A stretch of DNA of 64,000 nt. Origin: Jackrogersella multiformis (Eukaryota > Ascomycota > Sordariomycetes > Xylariales > Hypoxylaceae). Numbering within the stretch: the first letter of the stretch is position 1; every line of letters begins with the position of its first letter. Of this stretch, positions 40,554-50,877 are shown piece by piece. The notes beneath the pieces are model-generated. The model did not search any database and was not told where the DNA came from. It saw only the letters and a program-made list of their open reading frames with translations. The position numbers and the translations under genes are program-made. The DNA lies in NCBI GenBank assembly GCA_902806575.1, contig CADCXD010000007.1, positions 806,001 through 870,000 on the forward strand, written 5' to 3'.

Positions 40554-41967
40554 TCAAAAGTGATAACACTCATCCGAAACGGGGATCTCAGTGCTATATA
40601 GTGTCTTCTGCCACTGGTCTGTAACGAATGCCGTCACGCTGAAGTTGAAGGTTGAGCGAAGCTCGAACCCGCTGTTGCATGTGACATTTCTTGTCCACAT
40701 CATACGGTCAGCCTTTCTGATACGTGTCGGGCTCTGCGCAACATTCAACTCGTTAACAAATTGCGGTCTCGCTGCGACTCCGCCAGTGACGTTGAAGCGA
40801 CCGTCTAAAACGTCAAGGGACAGTCCGACGGAGAAGTCGACGAATGGAGATGCATGGCCTGTAGCTGCCTTTTCCGTGGTCACGGAAGATGTGAGACGTG
40901 GTGCCCAGCCGACGGCGCGTGAATTGTTGATATTCAGGAAGTCTACATGCACATGACCATCGGGTATTGTCACCGTGAAGTTGCTATTGTGTAATACAGG
41001 ACCAGTAGCACCGACGTCAGCGCCAATAGCCCAATAAAGTTCGGGTTTGAGACTGAAAAGATGGGGGATGTTGATTGCGCTTGGCAAGAATGTTCCAGGA
41101 GAGTAAAAGTAGTTATTGTTGCCGACAGGCCCCGTGAGGTTGAAAGTGACAGCTAGGTTACCGAAGAAAGCCGCGTCTATGTCGAACCAGAGACTCTGAA
41201 TCTTCGAACTGGGGACATTATAATCGAAATGGCCACGGATTACAGCGGCGTCGCTGAGATAACCACCATTGGCCGTAGTAGTGAAGTCTGGCTCCTCTGA
41301 GAATAAGACTGTGCCTGCAGGAAGCGTGAAGTTGGAAGCCATGTTGATTCCGGGCTCGTCGAACGTGATGTTGCCACCATCTTTCTGCGTTGAACCCTGG
41401 GCCTGGGCGAAATTGACACCCAAAGACACTTTGAGCTGGTGTTAGTGCAACTCCAACGTCTCGTATCATATGGAACTCACCTGCTATGCTCGCCAAGGTT
41501 GTCTGGTTTGTCTGTGCCGTTATGGTCAGGGAATCATTGTCCCAGCTGAGACCAGTGACTTGATAGATTCCTCTCTCTCCTATAGCGTCACAGCTCCCCA
41601 GGTGGTTCGTGATTAGGTAGAATCTACCGTCGCGTGGCCACTCCAACATGGCATGTTCAAACGCATCGTTGGTACGGAAGGCGACTGTCACCACGTTGGG
41701 CGTGCAGGTAATTTTGAGCACTGCATCGATGGCCTCCAGTAGAACTGCAGGATGATCGGCTTGTAGGTCAATGCTTATGGTGTTGAGGGGATCCATAGAA
41801 GTATCTAAGACATAGTCAAGGCTGACATTGGTAGATGGTACGATGTTGGCAAGCTGTGCCGTATCATAGCTAGAGGATAGAACGGGATGAACGTCGAAGT
41901 CATTCCATGTTGAAATTACAGCAACAGCTAGGAAAGCGAAGCACGCCAAGTATGATACTAGTCTCAT
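40554..41967 (-). CDS. Secreted fungal protein, DUF7029/DUF7223-like
   Basis: Two exons on the minus strand, 41967-41481 and 41428-40554, are separated by a 52-bp intron (GTGAGT donor, CACTAAC branch-like site, CAAAG acceptor), giving 453 residues. The ATG at 41967 is preferred because it starts a clear signal peptide (MRLVSYLACFAFLAVAVIS); the frame continues upstream only to a TTG. After cleavage, residues about 60-162 resemble the DUF7029 domain: a PLNTISIDL start, a Cys at 88, EWP at 109-111, then LITNHLGSCDA with a Cys at 126 and ERGIYQV. The second half is beta-rich with several N-glycosylation sites (NFT, NVT) and resembles the companion DUF7223. The C-terminus shows no GPI signal or membrane anchor, so secretion into the wall or medium is likely. 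The domain names are from memory of family resemblance. Biochemical function is unknown. A decayed secreted-protein gene lies about 0.7 kb upstream in the same orientation. Confidence 0.82.
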
Positions 41968-42680
41968 GATTGCTGGATTGAGTGTCAAATTTGCAAGAAG
42001 ACGTTATAGTGAGTGAAAGAAGAGAATGAATTAGATTGAGGAGTGAAGGACGATTAGAAGCTAGACTTGAACAGAAAAAAGGCAGCCAACTATGTTGAAA
42101 TCTTTGATGTGTGTTTGGAGGGAAATTGGAGTTGTCCTAGGTGTGAAGGTTAGATGTAGAGAATTACCTAGGTAGGTAGGTAGAGAATTAGAGAATTCTA
42201 CCTACATGTACCTACCAGGTAGAGGTAGTTGCTGTATCGTTATTTAGGTTCGATGATGTTATAAGTCAGGGGCAGTCTCCTAAGATGGCTACCAGACACT
42301 TCCAATTTCAGAACAAATTCGTACTTACCTAAACACCTACCTAGGTAGGTATATGAAACAACCTATGAGAAAGTGTTGAGGTTTATAAAACTCAAATAGC
42401 CTAATTGAGTGACTTGATTGTACGGCTGCAGTTTCTCTTTACCTATAGTTTTCTTATTCGATGATCCCGCCTTCTTACTATAGGTAGTGCGAGTTCCAAC
42501 TCTAGTAAACCTCGCCATCAAGGTAACTACGTCGTGACCAACGTCATCAAAATATAAGATAGGAGTTGCCTACATGTAGGTACCTGCCTACCTAGTCATG
42601 GCTTTGATCCGATATAACTGATCCTTTGGACTTCTGTGCGTACACTATTTAGCGAAGACACGCAGAGTCTTATTCGACAA
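41968..42680. other. Upstream region of the secreted-protein gene
   Basis: This stretch lies between the secreted-protein start and the pseudogene stop. It contains CCTAGG palindromes at about 42166-42222 and 42335-42352 and a further one near 42568-42595. A purine-rich (minus-strand pyrimidine-rich) tract lies at about 42010-42060, close to the start codon, as is common in fungal promoters. No TATA box stands out. Confidence 0.5.
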
Positions 42681-43284
42681 CTATAAGGACATAGGAGAGC
42701 TAAATAAGGATAGCACCACCTCAATGCCAGTATCTGGGTCTGGAATCACAACCGCCTCTTCGGTGAAATAGGATTTAACCTCCTTCTTCTTGCCGTTCTT
42801 ACACTCCCCGCGACATGACAGCTGGTAGCAATTGCGACAAATCTATATTGGACTGTCATTCCTGTCTGATTCATTTTCGTCGTCAGTAGAGGAAGGAGTT
42901 TCCCCTTCGTCTCACTGTCCGTAGCTGCTTGCTATCTTTGGGCTGGCATTCTTGCTGATACCTGAAGCTTGCGTTGGTGTTGTCATAGTCTCCTCGTCTG
43001 TTGTTGTCCATTTCGGGTATGTGATATCTGGCACGTTCGGACAGCTCAGCGTCGTCTTAGCGTACGAGATTGGTATTCACTTTTCTCAGGTCCACGACCC
43101 AGGGTTTGCCGTTTCTCCAGACGACGAAAGCTGGTCTAGCCAGTGGTGATGCTCTGCTAAGAGGCAGCCCTCAATAACTACTATGGCCTTCAGCGGATCC
43201 AGGATCGAATCTATAGCGTCTCGATCCTTTGCTTGAGGTCGCACATGTTGTAATAGACGCAGGTTATGAGTGTCATTCTTGTTA
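42681..43284 (-). pseudogene. Decayed gene for a Thr-linked, Cys-containing secreted protein (fragment)
   Basis: One minus-strand frame stays protein-like for about 200 codons but is broken by stops at 43088-43086 (TGA), 43079-43077 (TGA), 42914-42912 (TGA) and 42845-42843 (TAG), and it has no start codon. In order it shows a helical part (LDPLKAIVVIEGCLLAEHHH), a segment ISYAKTTLSCPNVPDITYPK, a Thr-rich linker (KWTTTDEETMTTPTQ), an acidic Ser/Asp stretch (PSSTDDENESD), a Cys-rich motif (CRNCYQLSCRGECKNGKKK) and a tail SYFTEEAVVIPDPDTGIEV. That architecture suits a fungal cell-wall or secreted enzyme such as a chitinase-like protein, but I cannot name the family. All four stops can arise by one C-to-T or G-to-A change from CGA, CAG or TGG, as in repeat-induced point mutation. 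The frame opens after a TAA, so the upstream part is lost or lies in another frame. Confidence 0.65.
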
Positions 43285-44268
43285 TATTAAAGGTTAAGTT
43301 GCTAGGATCAGGTAGGTGTCCGTAGATGTACATATATACCCCCTTAGATACAAGGCGTATATCTTCAGCCACCTAATATTCCAACAGGACAGGTCAGCTG
43401 TAGGTATGTACCTACCTTATGTACCTAGGTAGGTAGCTAGGAATAGGTAGGTACATGTAAGTAGGTGTTTGCGTATTAATTCAATAAATCGAGGCGGGAG
43501 CGAGATGATAATTAGTATGTAACTACCTATTAGGAGACAGAAAGAGTCATAACTCCAGTTTCCTGTGGAAGTTATACCCTACCTTCGGTAATTAGTGAAG
43601 GTTAGTAAGAGAGAAGAGTAGGCACCTTCTGAGGTTAATAAAGGAGGAGCGGATGGGGACGCTAGACCTGACAGACAGGCTACCTAGGTACTTACCTACC
43701 TACATGTAGGTACATATATGTACCTATGTAGGTAGGTATTTGAAAACCTCTTCGGATAACCATTGCCATCCATAATTATAGGACTTATATCCCCCAATGA
43801 AGGTGTATCGGCAGAAGTCTTAACTTAGACGACTCAAGCTTTTAGTAGGTACCTAGTTAGGATGTCCTTGGTGGTAATGCTAGGGCCTGATAGGATGATT
43901 GAATCTTCGTAATCCTCGTATTAAGATTATACGAGTATGAGTTTTAATCATACATACCCAGGTACCTAGGTAGGTAGGTACCTAGTTAGTTAAAGCTATC
44001 TTGGTTAGAGATAGATCCAACCCCATGTGATATTTATGATTTACCGTTTTTTTACTCTCAAAGATAGCTTCTCATTTGAGGGCTCGTAGAGCATCTATCG
44101 TTTAAAAATGCCACCGCCCCCTCCCCTTGTTCTCCCCTTCATATCTCCAAGAGTTCGACGTCTCATCTTTAATCATGTACTTTTCTCTCTCCTTACTATA
44201 TGCGGCATTTAATAAAACCTATCAAGTAGATCTTGGATGCGATATGACTGGATCCCTATCTTAATCCT
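43285..44268. other. Intergenic, rich in palindromic repeats
   Basis: No gene is supported. The stretch contains three strong CCTAGG/GGTACC clusters, at 43403-43460, 43680-43739 and 43955-43990, and ends at the stop of the histidine phosphatase gene. Confidence 0.55.
43680..43739. repeat. Palindromic TAGGTACATATATGTACCTA cluster
   Basis: Positions 43707-43726 form a perfect 20-bp palindrome within about 60 bp of TACCTA/TAGGTA units. Confidence 0.9.
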
Positions 44269-45152
44269 TTAATCGACAACGGCCTCCTCAGATGCGCCAT
44301 CCAAGGCGTGCTTCTTAGTGTCTTCGTCAAGAGCAATCTGGAAAGCTTGTCGTATCTGGATATGCTCCGTCTCAGTGAGAGGAATCGCGCTCCCTCGCCG
44401 ACGACGCCAGCTTAGTTCTATCTCTTTCAGGGATGCGTCAGGGTCTTGGCCAGTTGGATCCTTAAACTCGTACGAACGTAGTTCGGTGTTGTCCCAACCC
44501 GTACCTGCTCATTGTCAGTTACCAAGGTCAAATATTCTAGTGAACCTATTTCGAATCTGGGTTTGGTCGTTGACTCCAGTCAAGGGGTGTGGGGAAACTG
44601 CATACCTTTGTCTATCTTGGCGCCGTCCCAGTCCTCGGTCAGGAAATGGAGAATACCGCCATGAGTGACGAGAACAACCTGTGCATCTTCCCCATCTTTG
44701 CTCACCAAGTCCCTAAGCCAGAGTCTAACTGCCCGCGATCTCGCTTCAAGTTTATCTGGAGCGGGATAGTATTTGCTGCTACTGGATTTATCATTCCAAC
44801 CTTCCTGGACAAGCTCGAAATCCACTAGGTCGTTGAATTCCTCCTTCAGCTTGCTAGGCTCTGAACCAATATCGCAGGGCAGGGTTGAGATTTCCTGGGC
44901 ATCCGGCAGAGCGATTATCTTTTTGCCGGATTTGACCACCGGGTCAAAAGAGCGCAGGCAGGTGTATAGCGTCCGCCTTATAGGAGAGGCAACAAGGTGG
45001 GTAATTTTATCGTGAGCATCAAACTTCTTGCAAAGTTCCTTACACTGGGATTGACCAAAGGGGGTCAGGTCTGGATCTCGGATTTGTTGATTTGGCACGC
45101 TGAGATTGTGAAATCCTTGAGCATGTCGTACGAGATGAATTATCGGAGCCAT
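44269..45152 (-). CDS. Histidine phosphatase / phosphoglycerate mutase-like protein
   Basis: Two exons on the minus strand, 45152-44606 and 44504-44269, with a 100-bp intron (GTATGC...GAGCAG), give 260 residues. Reading through the intron would end the protein early at 190 residues; splicing continues it with GTGWDNTELRSYEF, typical of the fungal members. The RHG motif is LVRHAQGFHN (Arg9, His10, the phosphate acceptor), with Arg59 in SPIRR, an acidic proton-donor candidate at Glu87 and the second catalytic His at 164 (LVTHGG). The fold and active site are those of the branch 1 histidine phosphatases. The exact substrate cannot be read from sequence; members of this fungal group are broad or unknown phosphatases, and I would not call it a glycolytic mutase. 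It has no signal peptide, so a cytosolic location is likely. It is divergent from the Ala-rich gene at 46847. Confidence 0.92.
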
Positions 45153-46846
45153 TGTTGCAAAGAGTTATTATAGCAACGTTAACTATTCCGAGGTACGTTA
45201 CTTGGGAATGCTTTGATGATGAGAAGATCAATAGACCATGATAATGATCTATCTACTTTCGAACTATTATGGTTGAATATATTTTTCTTTTTTTCCCCTT
45301 CGATGCATGTCGCTTGGCTTAGAGTTTATTTTGACCACTGATGACTGTTTGCGACCCGATCGCGCTGTGGAAAGCTACGAGTTGGTATGGAAACTCTACC
45401 TACCTAGGTAGGTACCTAATTGGGATTAAGTCATTTATACCTTAGGTACATGGTCCTAGAAGTTAGGTACCTAGGTACCTAGGTCTTTAAGACCACATTT
45501 AACGGTAGGTCTCCCAACAAATCGTGGGCAGACAATTTTCAATTCGTACCTAGGTACACTCGTATTGCGAATTCGTGTAGAGCAGGTCTAGGTATCCGAT
45601 AAAGGAGGAATATATTCTGATTTTGGAGGGGTCTTAGGGGGGTCCTTAGAATGCTGTAGCTATCCGAAGATCGGCAACCCGACAATGAGGTTCCAGTGGT
45701 ACACCCGACAAATTTAGAAACCTGGAATAGGGGATTGGACGGAGTTTATTAGTCTGCATACCTAGGTAGGCCCTAGGAGACTTCATCACGAAATGTCTAT
45801 TTATTCGGGTTCTTCAACTTACTACCTACCTAGGTAGTGTATATACACTAGTATGCCCCTGACGAGAAAGCGAGATTCAATCCTCTTTATCTACCTGTGT
45901 ACCTAGTGCCTACGTACCTATGTAGGTAGGTAATTACTTTAGAGATTTTTGGAGTCCAACGCCATAAGGCCCGGGGATCCCCTACAAGTTGCAACGGCTT
46001 ATCTCGCTAGATCGATGATATTTCGCTAATAAGCTCGCTTGGCGCTTCGTTTGTGGACGGGCAGCTGACGGGTGAGATTCTTGAAAATGATAAATTACGA
46101 AGCCTGCAAGCCATCGTCCTTGTTAGTCTGCTTACCCCGGGTGAGAACGGTTTAGATCGTTGCAAGTGTAATAACTGTAAGAACTAGTGTATTGAAGACG
46201 TGACCAGGTAGGTAGGTACCTAGGTATGTAAAGGATTCTATATATTTCTGCATTCCTATTACTCTCTGACTCCTCTCCGTACCTTGAGCATACCTGGTGT
46301 ACGTAGACGATGAAGGAATGGATGTGACCATGTCCAAACTGAACATCATGCAGGACTGGCTTGGCTTAAGTTGGAATAAAATGCTGTAACCCCTGAACTT
46401 CCAGCGGCCTATCTAGCAGTCTAGGTGGTACTAGGTAAGGGGCTGAGGGGGTAGGTAATCGTTTAGGTGGTAGAAGCTGCTGGCTAAATGGACATGGCTC
46501 GTGCGTCTTGCATTGGCAACACTGCAACAGCGACTTGAGGGCGCTAAAAACCTGAACGTGCTGATGTGCGTGCATTGGCGCTGTCAAGGGTGCAGCATTG
46601 AATGGATGGTTTCCACCTTGCACCTTCCTACCGTCCACCTTATCGATTCTCCAATTTTAATCTCGACCTTTCCCCCAGAAGAACCTCTACTTCTTCCTCT
46701 CATCTTTCCTCCTCTGCGACAATAATAAAGACCACGTCACGCATCAAACCTACTTCGTATTTGACTCTATTGTCAAGCATCACAATTATCATATCAACAC
46801 ATTTTAATCCCTATTTTCCAACTCCTAACCTCTCAATACCGCAATC
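45153..46846. other. Divergent intergenic region with CCTAGG clusters and pyrimidine-rich leader
   Basis: This stretch holds the presumed promoters of the histidine phosphatase (minus) and the Ala-rich gene (plus). It contains CCTAGG/GGTACC clusters at about 45395-45418, 45463-45484, 45759-45775, 45820-45840 and 46206-46228. A CT-rich stretch (about 46660-46722) and many short pyrimidine runs precede the ATG at 46847, as is usual in highly expressed fungal genes. The 153-codon frame covering the leader is not a gene. Confidence 0.5.
45395..45484. repeat. Two palindromic CCTAGG/GGTACC clusters
   Basis: TACCTACCTAGGTAGGTACC (about 45398-45416) and GGTACCTAGGTACCTAGG (about 45465-45482) lie 50 bp apart. 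Confidence 0.85.
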
Positions 46847-47685
46847 ATGCCTGGTGTTCGTAAGTTACCCCCTATGCCTATGCTTCTTTCCCTCTTGCTG
46901 TGAACTGCCGGCGCGTATATTAGCTACGATGACAACGAACCGTTCCACGATCTCTGAGATTCGTAACCATCCTGTCCTGCTAGACTTCTCGACTTCTCGA
47001 CTCGGGAGTATGATGCGATGGATTGTCTCGTCGTCTAATATACCTTTCGTGATCCTTTTGTAGACTTGCGAAGAACGATGCTGACATGCCGAACCTACCA
47101 CAGCTCTGAATGCACTTGATAACCTGAAGGCCAAGTTGAAGAAGGTCTTCAGCAAGACCAAGAAGGACAAGACTAAGCCTGCCGAGGCTCCCAAGACCGA
47201 TGCTGCTGCTGCTGCCGCCGCTCCGGCTGCCGCCGCTGAGGCTACCAAGACTGAGGCTGCTCCGGCTGGTAAGTCCTCGATTTCATCTTTGCTAGGACTC
47301 TTGTAGTCACATGACAAAGAGATCAGCGATTAAATGGATGCTAACCCGTCGAAATAGCTGCCGCCGAGGCTCCCAAGGCCGACCCAGCGCCTACTGACCC
47401 CGCGCGTAAGTCTAACCCGAACCCCTCGTTTCATGCTCAAGGTGCACAAATCGAGTTTCCCACGGGGACTTCCGTCGTATTCCACACGCATATTCGTTGC
47501 TTGAAACGGAGTCGCGCGCGTAGTATCGCTGATAGTTTCCCCGGACAGAGGCCGTCGCTGCTGCTCCCGCCCCCGCCGAGGCCCCCAAGGCTGAAGCTCC
47601 CGCTCCCGCCGCCGAGCCCGCCGCTCCTGCTGCTGCTCCGGCTGCCGAGGCCAAGCCAGCCGAGGAGGCCAAGCCCGCCGCTTAG
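46847..47685 (+). CDS. Small Ala/Pro/Lys-rich protein
   Basis: Four exons, 46847-46859, 47104-47268, 47358-47405 and 47549-47685, give 120 residues. Introns are 244, 89 and 143 bp, all with GTAAGT donors and AG acceptors; branch-like sites are visible in the first (GCTGAC) and second (GCTAAC). The first exon has only four full codons. The protein starts MPGVPLNALDNLKAKLKKVF, a short amphipathic basic helix, then SKTKKDKTKPAEAPK, then about 90 residues of Ala, Pro, Glu and Lys (PAEAPK, APAAEPAAPAAAP, EEAKPAA-stop). The composition resembles histone H1 tails or low-complexity stress proteins, but no domain is recognised and a function cannot be given. Perfect splice signals and frame closure to a single stop support a real gene, and the CT-rich leader suggests strong expression. 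Confidence 0.82.
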
Positions 47686-48733
47686 GCCGTCTTCCTACGC
47701 CTACATTCTTCTAGCCTCCGATTAGTTAGATTCTCGGAGAACATAGGGCGAGGTTTAATTTGTTAGTTGGACAAGTGATTGGGGTTGCCTCTTGGGCATG
47801 GTTTAATGAGGATGTTTCCGTTTTTCCGGCCTGGCCTGGCCGTTTCCGGTGAGTGAGTGCGTGCGTGGAGGATATTCCCACAGAGTTTTCGGTTTGAGAG
47901 AGATACCCTAAAGCCTTCTTCGAGAAACAATGGAATTATTATTCTCGACCTACCTAGAGAAGGTCCTTATCGCGGTTGTGAAACTATCTTCATGTGACTA
48001 TTGAGTGCACGGTCCTAGGCAGTGTCATATCCATTCACGTGATCCGGCCCGTGGTGTATGTACCATGATTTGATTACCTGATCTGGTAGGTCCAGTATTC
48101 ACAGTGAGCCTAGGAGCTTCTTTGCACAGTCTACTTGCATTAATTAGGTGGAAGAAAGAACTGGAGACATCTGGGTTCTATCACGGCTGAACTTGAGAAC
48201 CCAAATGCAAGACTCAGACTATATAAGAAAGCATCACTCACGTGAGTGGCTGTAGGTGTTGGCATGGCATTGTCTTAAGGTATACTAGGAACCTGGAGAT
48301 AGCTAAAAGGATGGCACGGGCACAATTCGGTATGGGTGTCAAAAAGGCGAATAGGAACATAGTTGAGATTTCACTACAACTACGTAATTAGCTATTTATA
48401 TATATCTCCCAAGATGGTGACTGCAATGCTTCTTTTGATAGCCCTTTTCCTCATGACTTATCATGAGGCGGGAAGTTCTTCTAATCAATTGACCGATCTT
48501 TAACATAGTGACCGCCAGGTATAAGGTTGCCAAATAAACACGAAGACTTGTTGTGTCTTTGGCTTGCGGCCATTGCCTAATAACCTTAGTGCAACCCCTT
48601 GGAGCCTATTAAAGCTGACGGAGTGCAAATTATTAGGACCTGGTAGCGAGGGGCTCGCCGAGAGCTTATTGCCCTCCCTCTATTTGCGCATAGCTGGAAG
48701 TTTCACTGGAGAGCGAATATACAGCTAGTTCTT
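47686..48733. other. Intergenic between convergent genes
   Basis: This is the 3' flank of the Ala-rich gene (plus) and of the PTPA gene (minus). One GACCTACCTAGAG remnant lies near 47947. Nothing else is supported. Confidence 0.55.
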
Positions 48734-50218
48734 TTATCCGCTTGGTCTATCACTAGATCTCGCCCAAGGGGCCTGAGTGACTGCCGATTCGCTACCTGCT
48801 ACACCAGCTCGAGACTGAGGCTGGGATGGTCTAGTAACAGGATGTCCTGGGCCCCATGGTGCTCGAGAGTATGGAATTCCAGGCCCCGAGGGACGGGGCA
48901 TGTTTGTTGTTTGGGCCCACGGTGCCCCTGTTCCAGATATAGTAGTTGTAGATGACGGTGGCGGCATCGATGTAGCAGAACCGGGTTGGTTTGCCATGTG
49001 GACAGTGTTTTGAGGAGTGGTGGCACTTGGGTCCTGGTCCCAGGAGAACAACGAACCAAAAGGAAAATGTTGCACTACTGGAAACTTGGAAAGGACCTCG
49101 GCGTTGAACATCTTGATCATGCCCTGCTATCAAATTAGCAAAGAGCTAAGACTTTATATCATCCAGGTTATATACTGTACCTTGTTAATTTTACCCCAAC
49201 CATCCTTGATACCGGATATATCAAATAGAATAGGGCTGTGTTCCCAGAATGGGCCTTTCTTAACATCGTTGATAAATCCAACTGCTGAGAAATATATGTT
49301 CCTCTTTCTCTCTTGCTCAACGTATTCAGCTTTGACTATTTGTGCAGGTTTGGATGCTCGGAACAGCGATCCCTCAATCGGCATTGGTTCCGAGTCTGTG
49401 ATCGCGCGACTGAGTTGTGCTGATCCGTAGATATAAGGTTGAAATGAGTGATCATCTAGGCCCCAGACGCCATGAGATCCGGCGGGCTCGAGCGTATAAG
49501 TCAAGATCAAGCGCCTTACTACTCGAAGGTAGGGCTCGAAGACTCCGAGTACGATGTTGCGCTCTATGTCGCCACCAGGCTTACCGTCCTTGAATGCGCC
49601 AAGTTTCCACAAGCACCCGAGAAAAGCGAGAAAGCTCAGCTCATGGCCGGTTCCATAGTCGAGTCTCTGCGCACTCCCAAATCCACCAAGTAGATAAGCT
49701 ATAAGTTCATCTGCAGATGTCGCATCGCTAGCACCACGTTCACTTGAGGCGCCGAAGTTCAACACGGAGTCAGGTAGAGACTCCTCGAGAAGATCTGTAA
49801 CCCTTTGCTCTAGTAACTGGTACCATTTCCGAAAACTGACATTCCCAAACCGCCTTGGACCTTGATCGGGTGGAGCCTCGTCGATGTAAGAATCAATCTT
49901 AGCTAGCAACTTCTGAAGCTTCCGTACAGATTCGACCGGCTGGGTCTCGTACTCTGAGCCGATCTGGAAGGTTTGAAACTTGTCCTTGCCGTCATCACCT
50001 ACGGACTTCCGAGGGCACATGGCGCGGTTCAACTGCAAGACAAATATGCCAATGTCCTTGTAAGCCTTTGAGGTCAAGAACTTGGGGACGTCTGGCCCAT
50101 CGTTAATCTGTTTTGTAGGCTTGATGAAAACATGCGGAGCTGAAGGATCTAATGTCTCCAATGTAGGAAAGCTACCAGCGACTGCTTCAGGCTGTCGTGA
50201 AGGCTGAGGAGCCTCCAT
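48734..50218 (-). CDS. rrd1: PP2A phosphatase activator (PTPA), RRD1-type peptidyl-prolyl isomerase
   Basis: Two exons on the minus strand, 50218-49181 and 49123-48734, with a 57-bp intron (GTACAG...TAGCAG), give 475 residues. The start is the ATG at 50218 (MEAPQPSRQ); the frame extends upstream only to a GTG. PTPA proteins activate the PP2A catalytic subunit with ATP/Mg2+ and have prolyl isomerase activity, in cytosol and nucleus. Family blocks seen are RRFGNVSFRKWYQLL (122-136), LLGGFGSAQRLDYGTGHELS (176-195), VWGLDDHSFQPYIYGSAQL (251-269) and GPFWEHSPILFDISGI (322-337), then across the splice [20 protein letters not shown] and VVQHFPFGSLFSWD. After the core, about 100 residues are Pro/Ser/Thr-rich with APWA-type repeats (GAPWAQT, RAPWGPG, APWAR); I recall that extension from fungal RRD1 rather than RRD2, hence the symbol, with moderate certainty. 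The gene is divergent from the one at 50878. Confidence 0.94.
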
Positions 50219-50877
50219 GCCGAAACAAGTTTGTCTTTTAGATGAGTTACAGCGTGTTGCCAAGCTGTCTTCTGTTCGCACAACTCTATAATCCTAGGTA
50301 GTTTTTAGAAAAGACTAATAAAACAACGGAGGTTGTAGATGAAATCAGGTGAAAGTTTATGTATTTAATAGGACGCTTCTTTGTAGAAGCAAGTTTGTAG
50401 AAGTAAGGTTTCGATGTTATTACGTGTAGGTACCTACCTACCTGGTATGTAGATAGCTCTGACATACCTATGCCCCGCCCCCACTTCCCTGTTAAAGGTC
50501 CCTTGGAAGCTTCAGCACGGGCCATGTCTAACAGGTAAGGCACATTGGATCCCCTTGTCTCAAAAGCCTTATATACCTAGTGTAGGCCCTAGTGTATTTA
50601 GACCCATCTTAATTTAGGGGCCGTTTTGTCCTTTCTTACCCAGTACCCACCTTACAATTCATACCTTCAGACTTCAGACCTTCAACTTGCACATCAGAAA
50701 GTCAAGACCCCACGAGATTTATCGCACAAGACAATGTTCCTTCACAACACTCTTCAATCTTGTCGCAATAATAAAAGCTCGGTTCAAATTCACCAATGTC
50801 TACCTACCTAGGTAGGTACCTAGGCAATCTTCAATTGGGCCGCTAACTTAACTTCGATCCCATCTGTTACCGGAGTG
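50219..50877. promoter_or_regulatory. Bidirectional intergenic region between PTPA and SANT-like genes
   Basis: These 659 bp separate two divergent start codons. They contain CCTAGG/GGTACC palindromes near 50428-50445 and 50801-50825, the latter about 55 bp from the plus-strand ATG, and an AT-rich centre. Shared regulation is an inference from the layout; no known factor site is evident. Confidence 0.45.

Noticed and set aside
43060..43149. A minus-strand frame reading AFVVWRNGKPWVVDLRKVN, like a retrotransposon reverse transcriptase
   Set aside because: It is short, no neighbouring RT motifs follow in any frame, and another frame over the same DNA gives a longer consistent pseudogene. The resemblance is probably chance, though a BLASTX would settle it.
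46602..47063. 153-codon plus-strand frame
   Set aside because: It covers the pyrimidine-rich leader and first intron of the Ala-rich gene and has the composition of a translated CT-rich leader.
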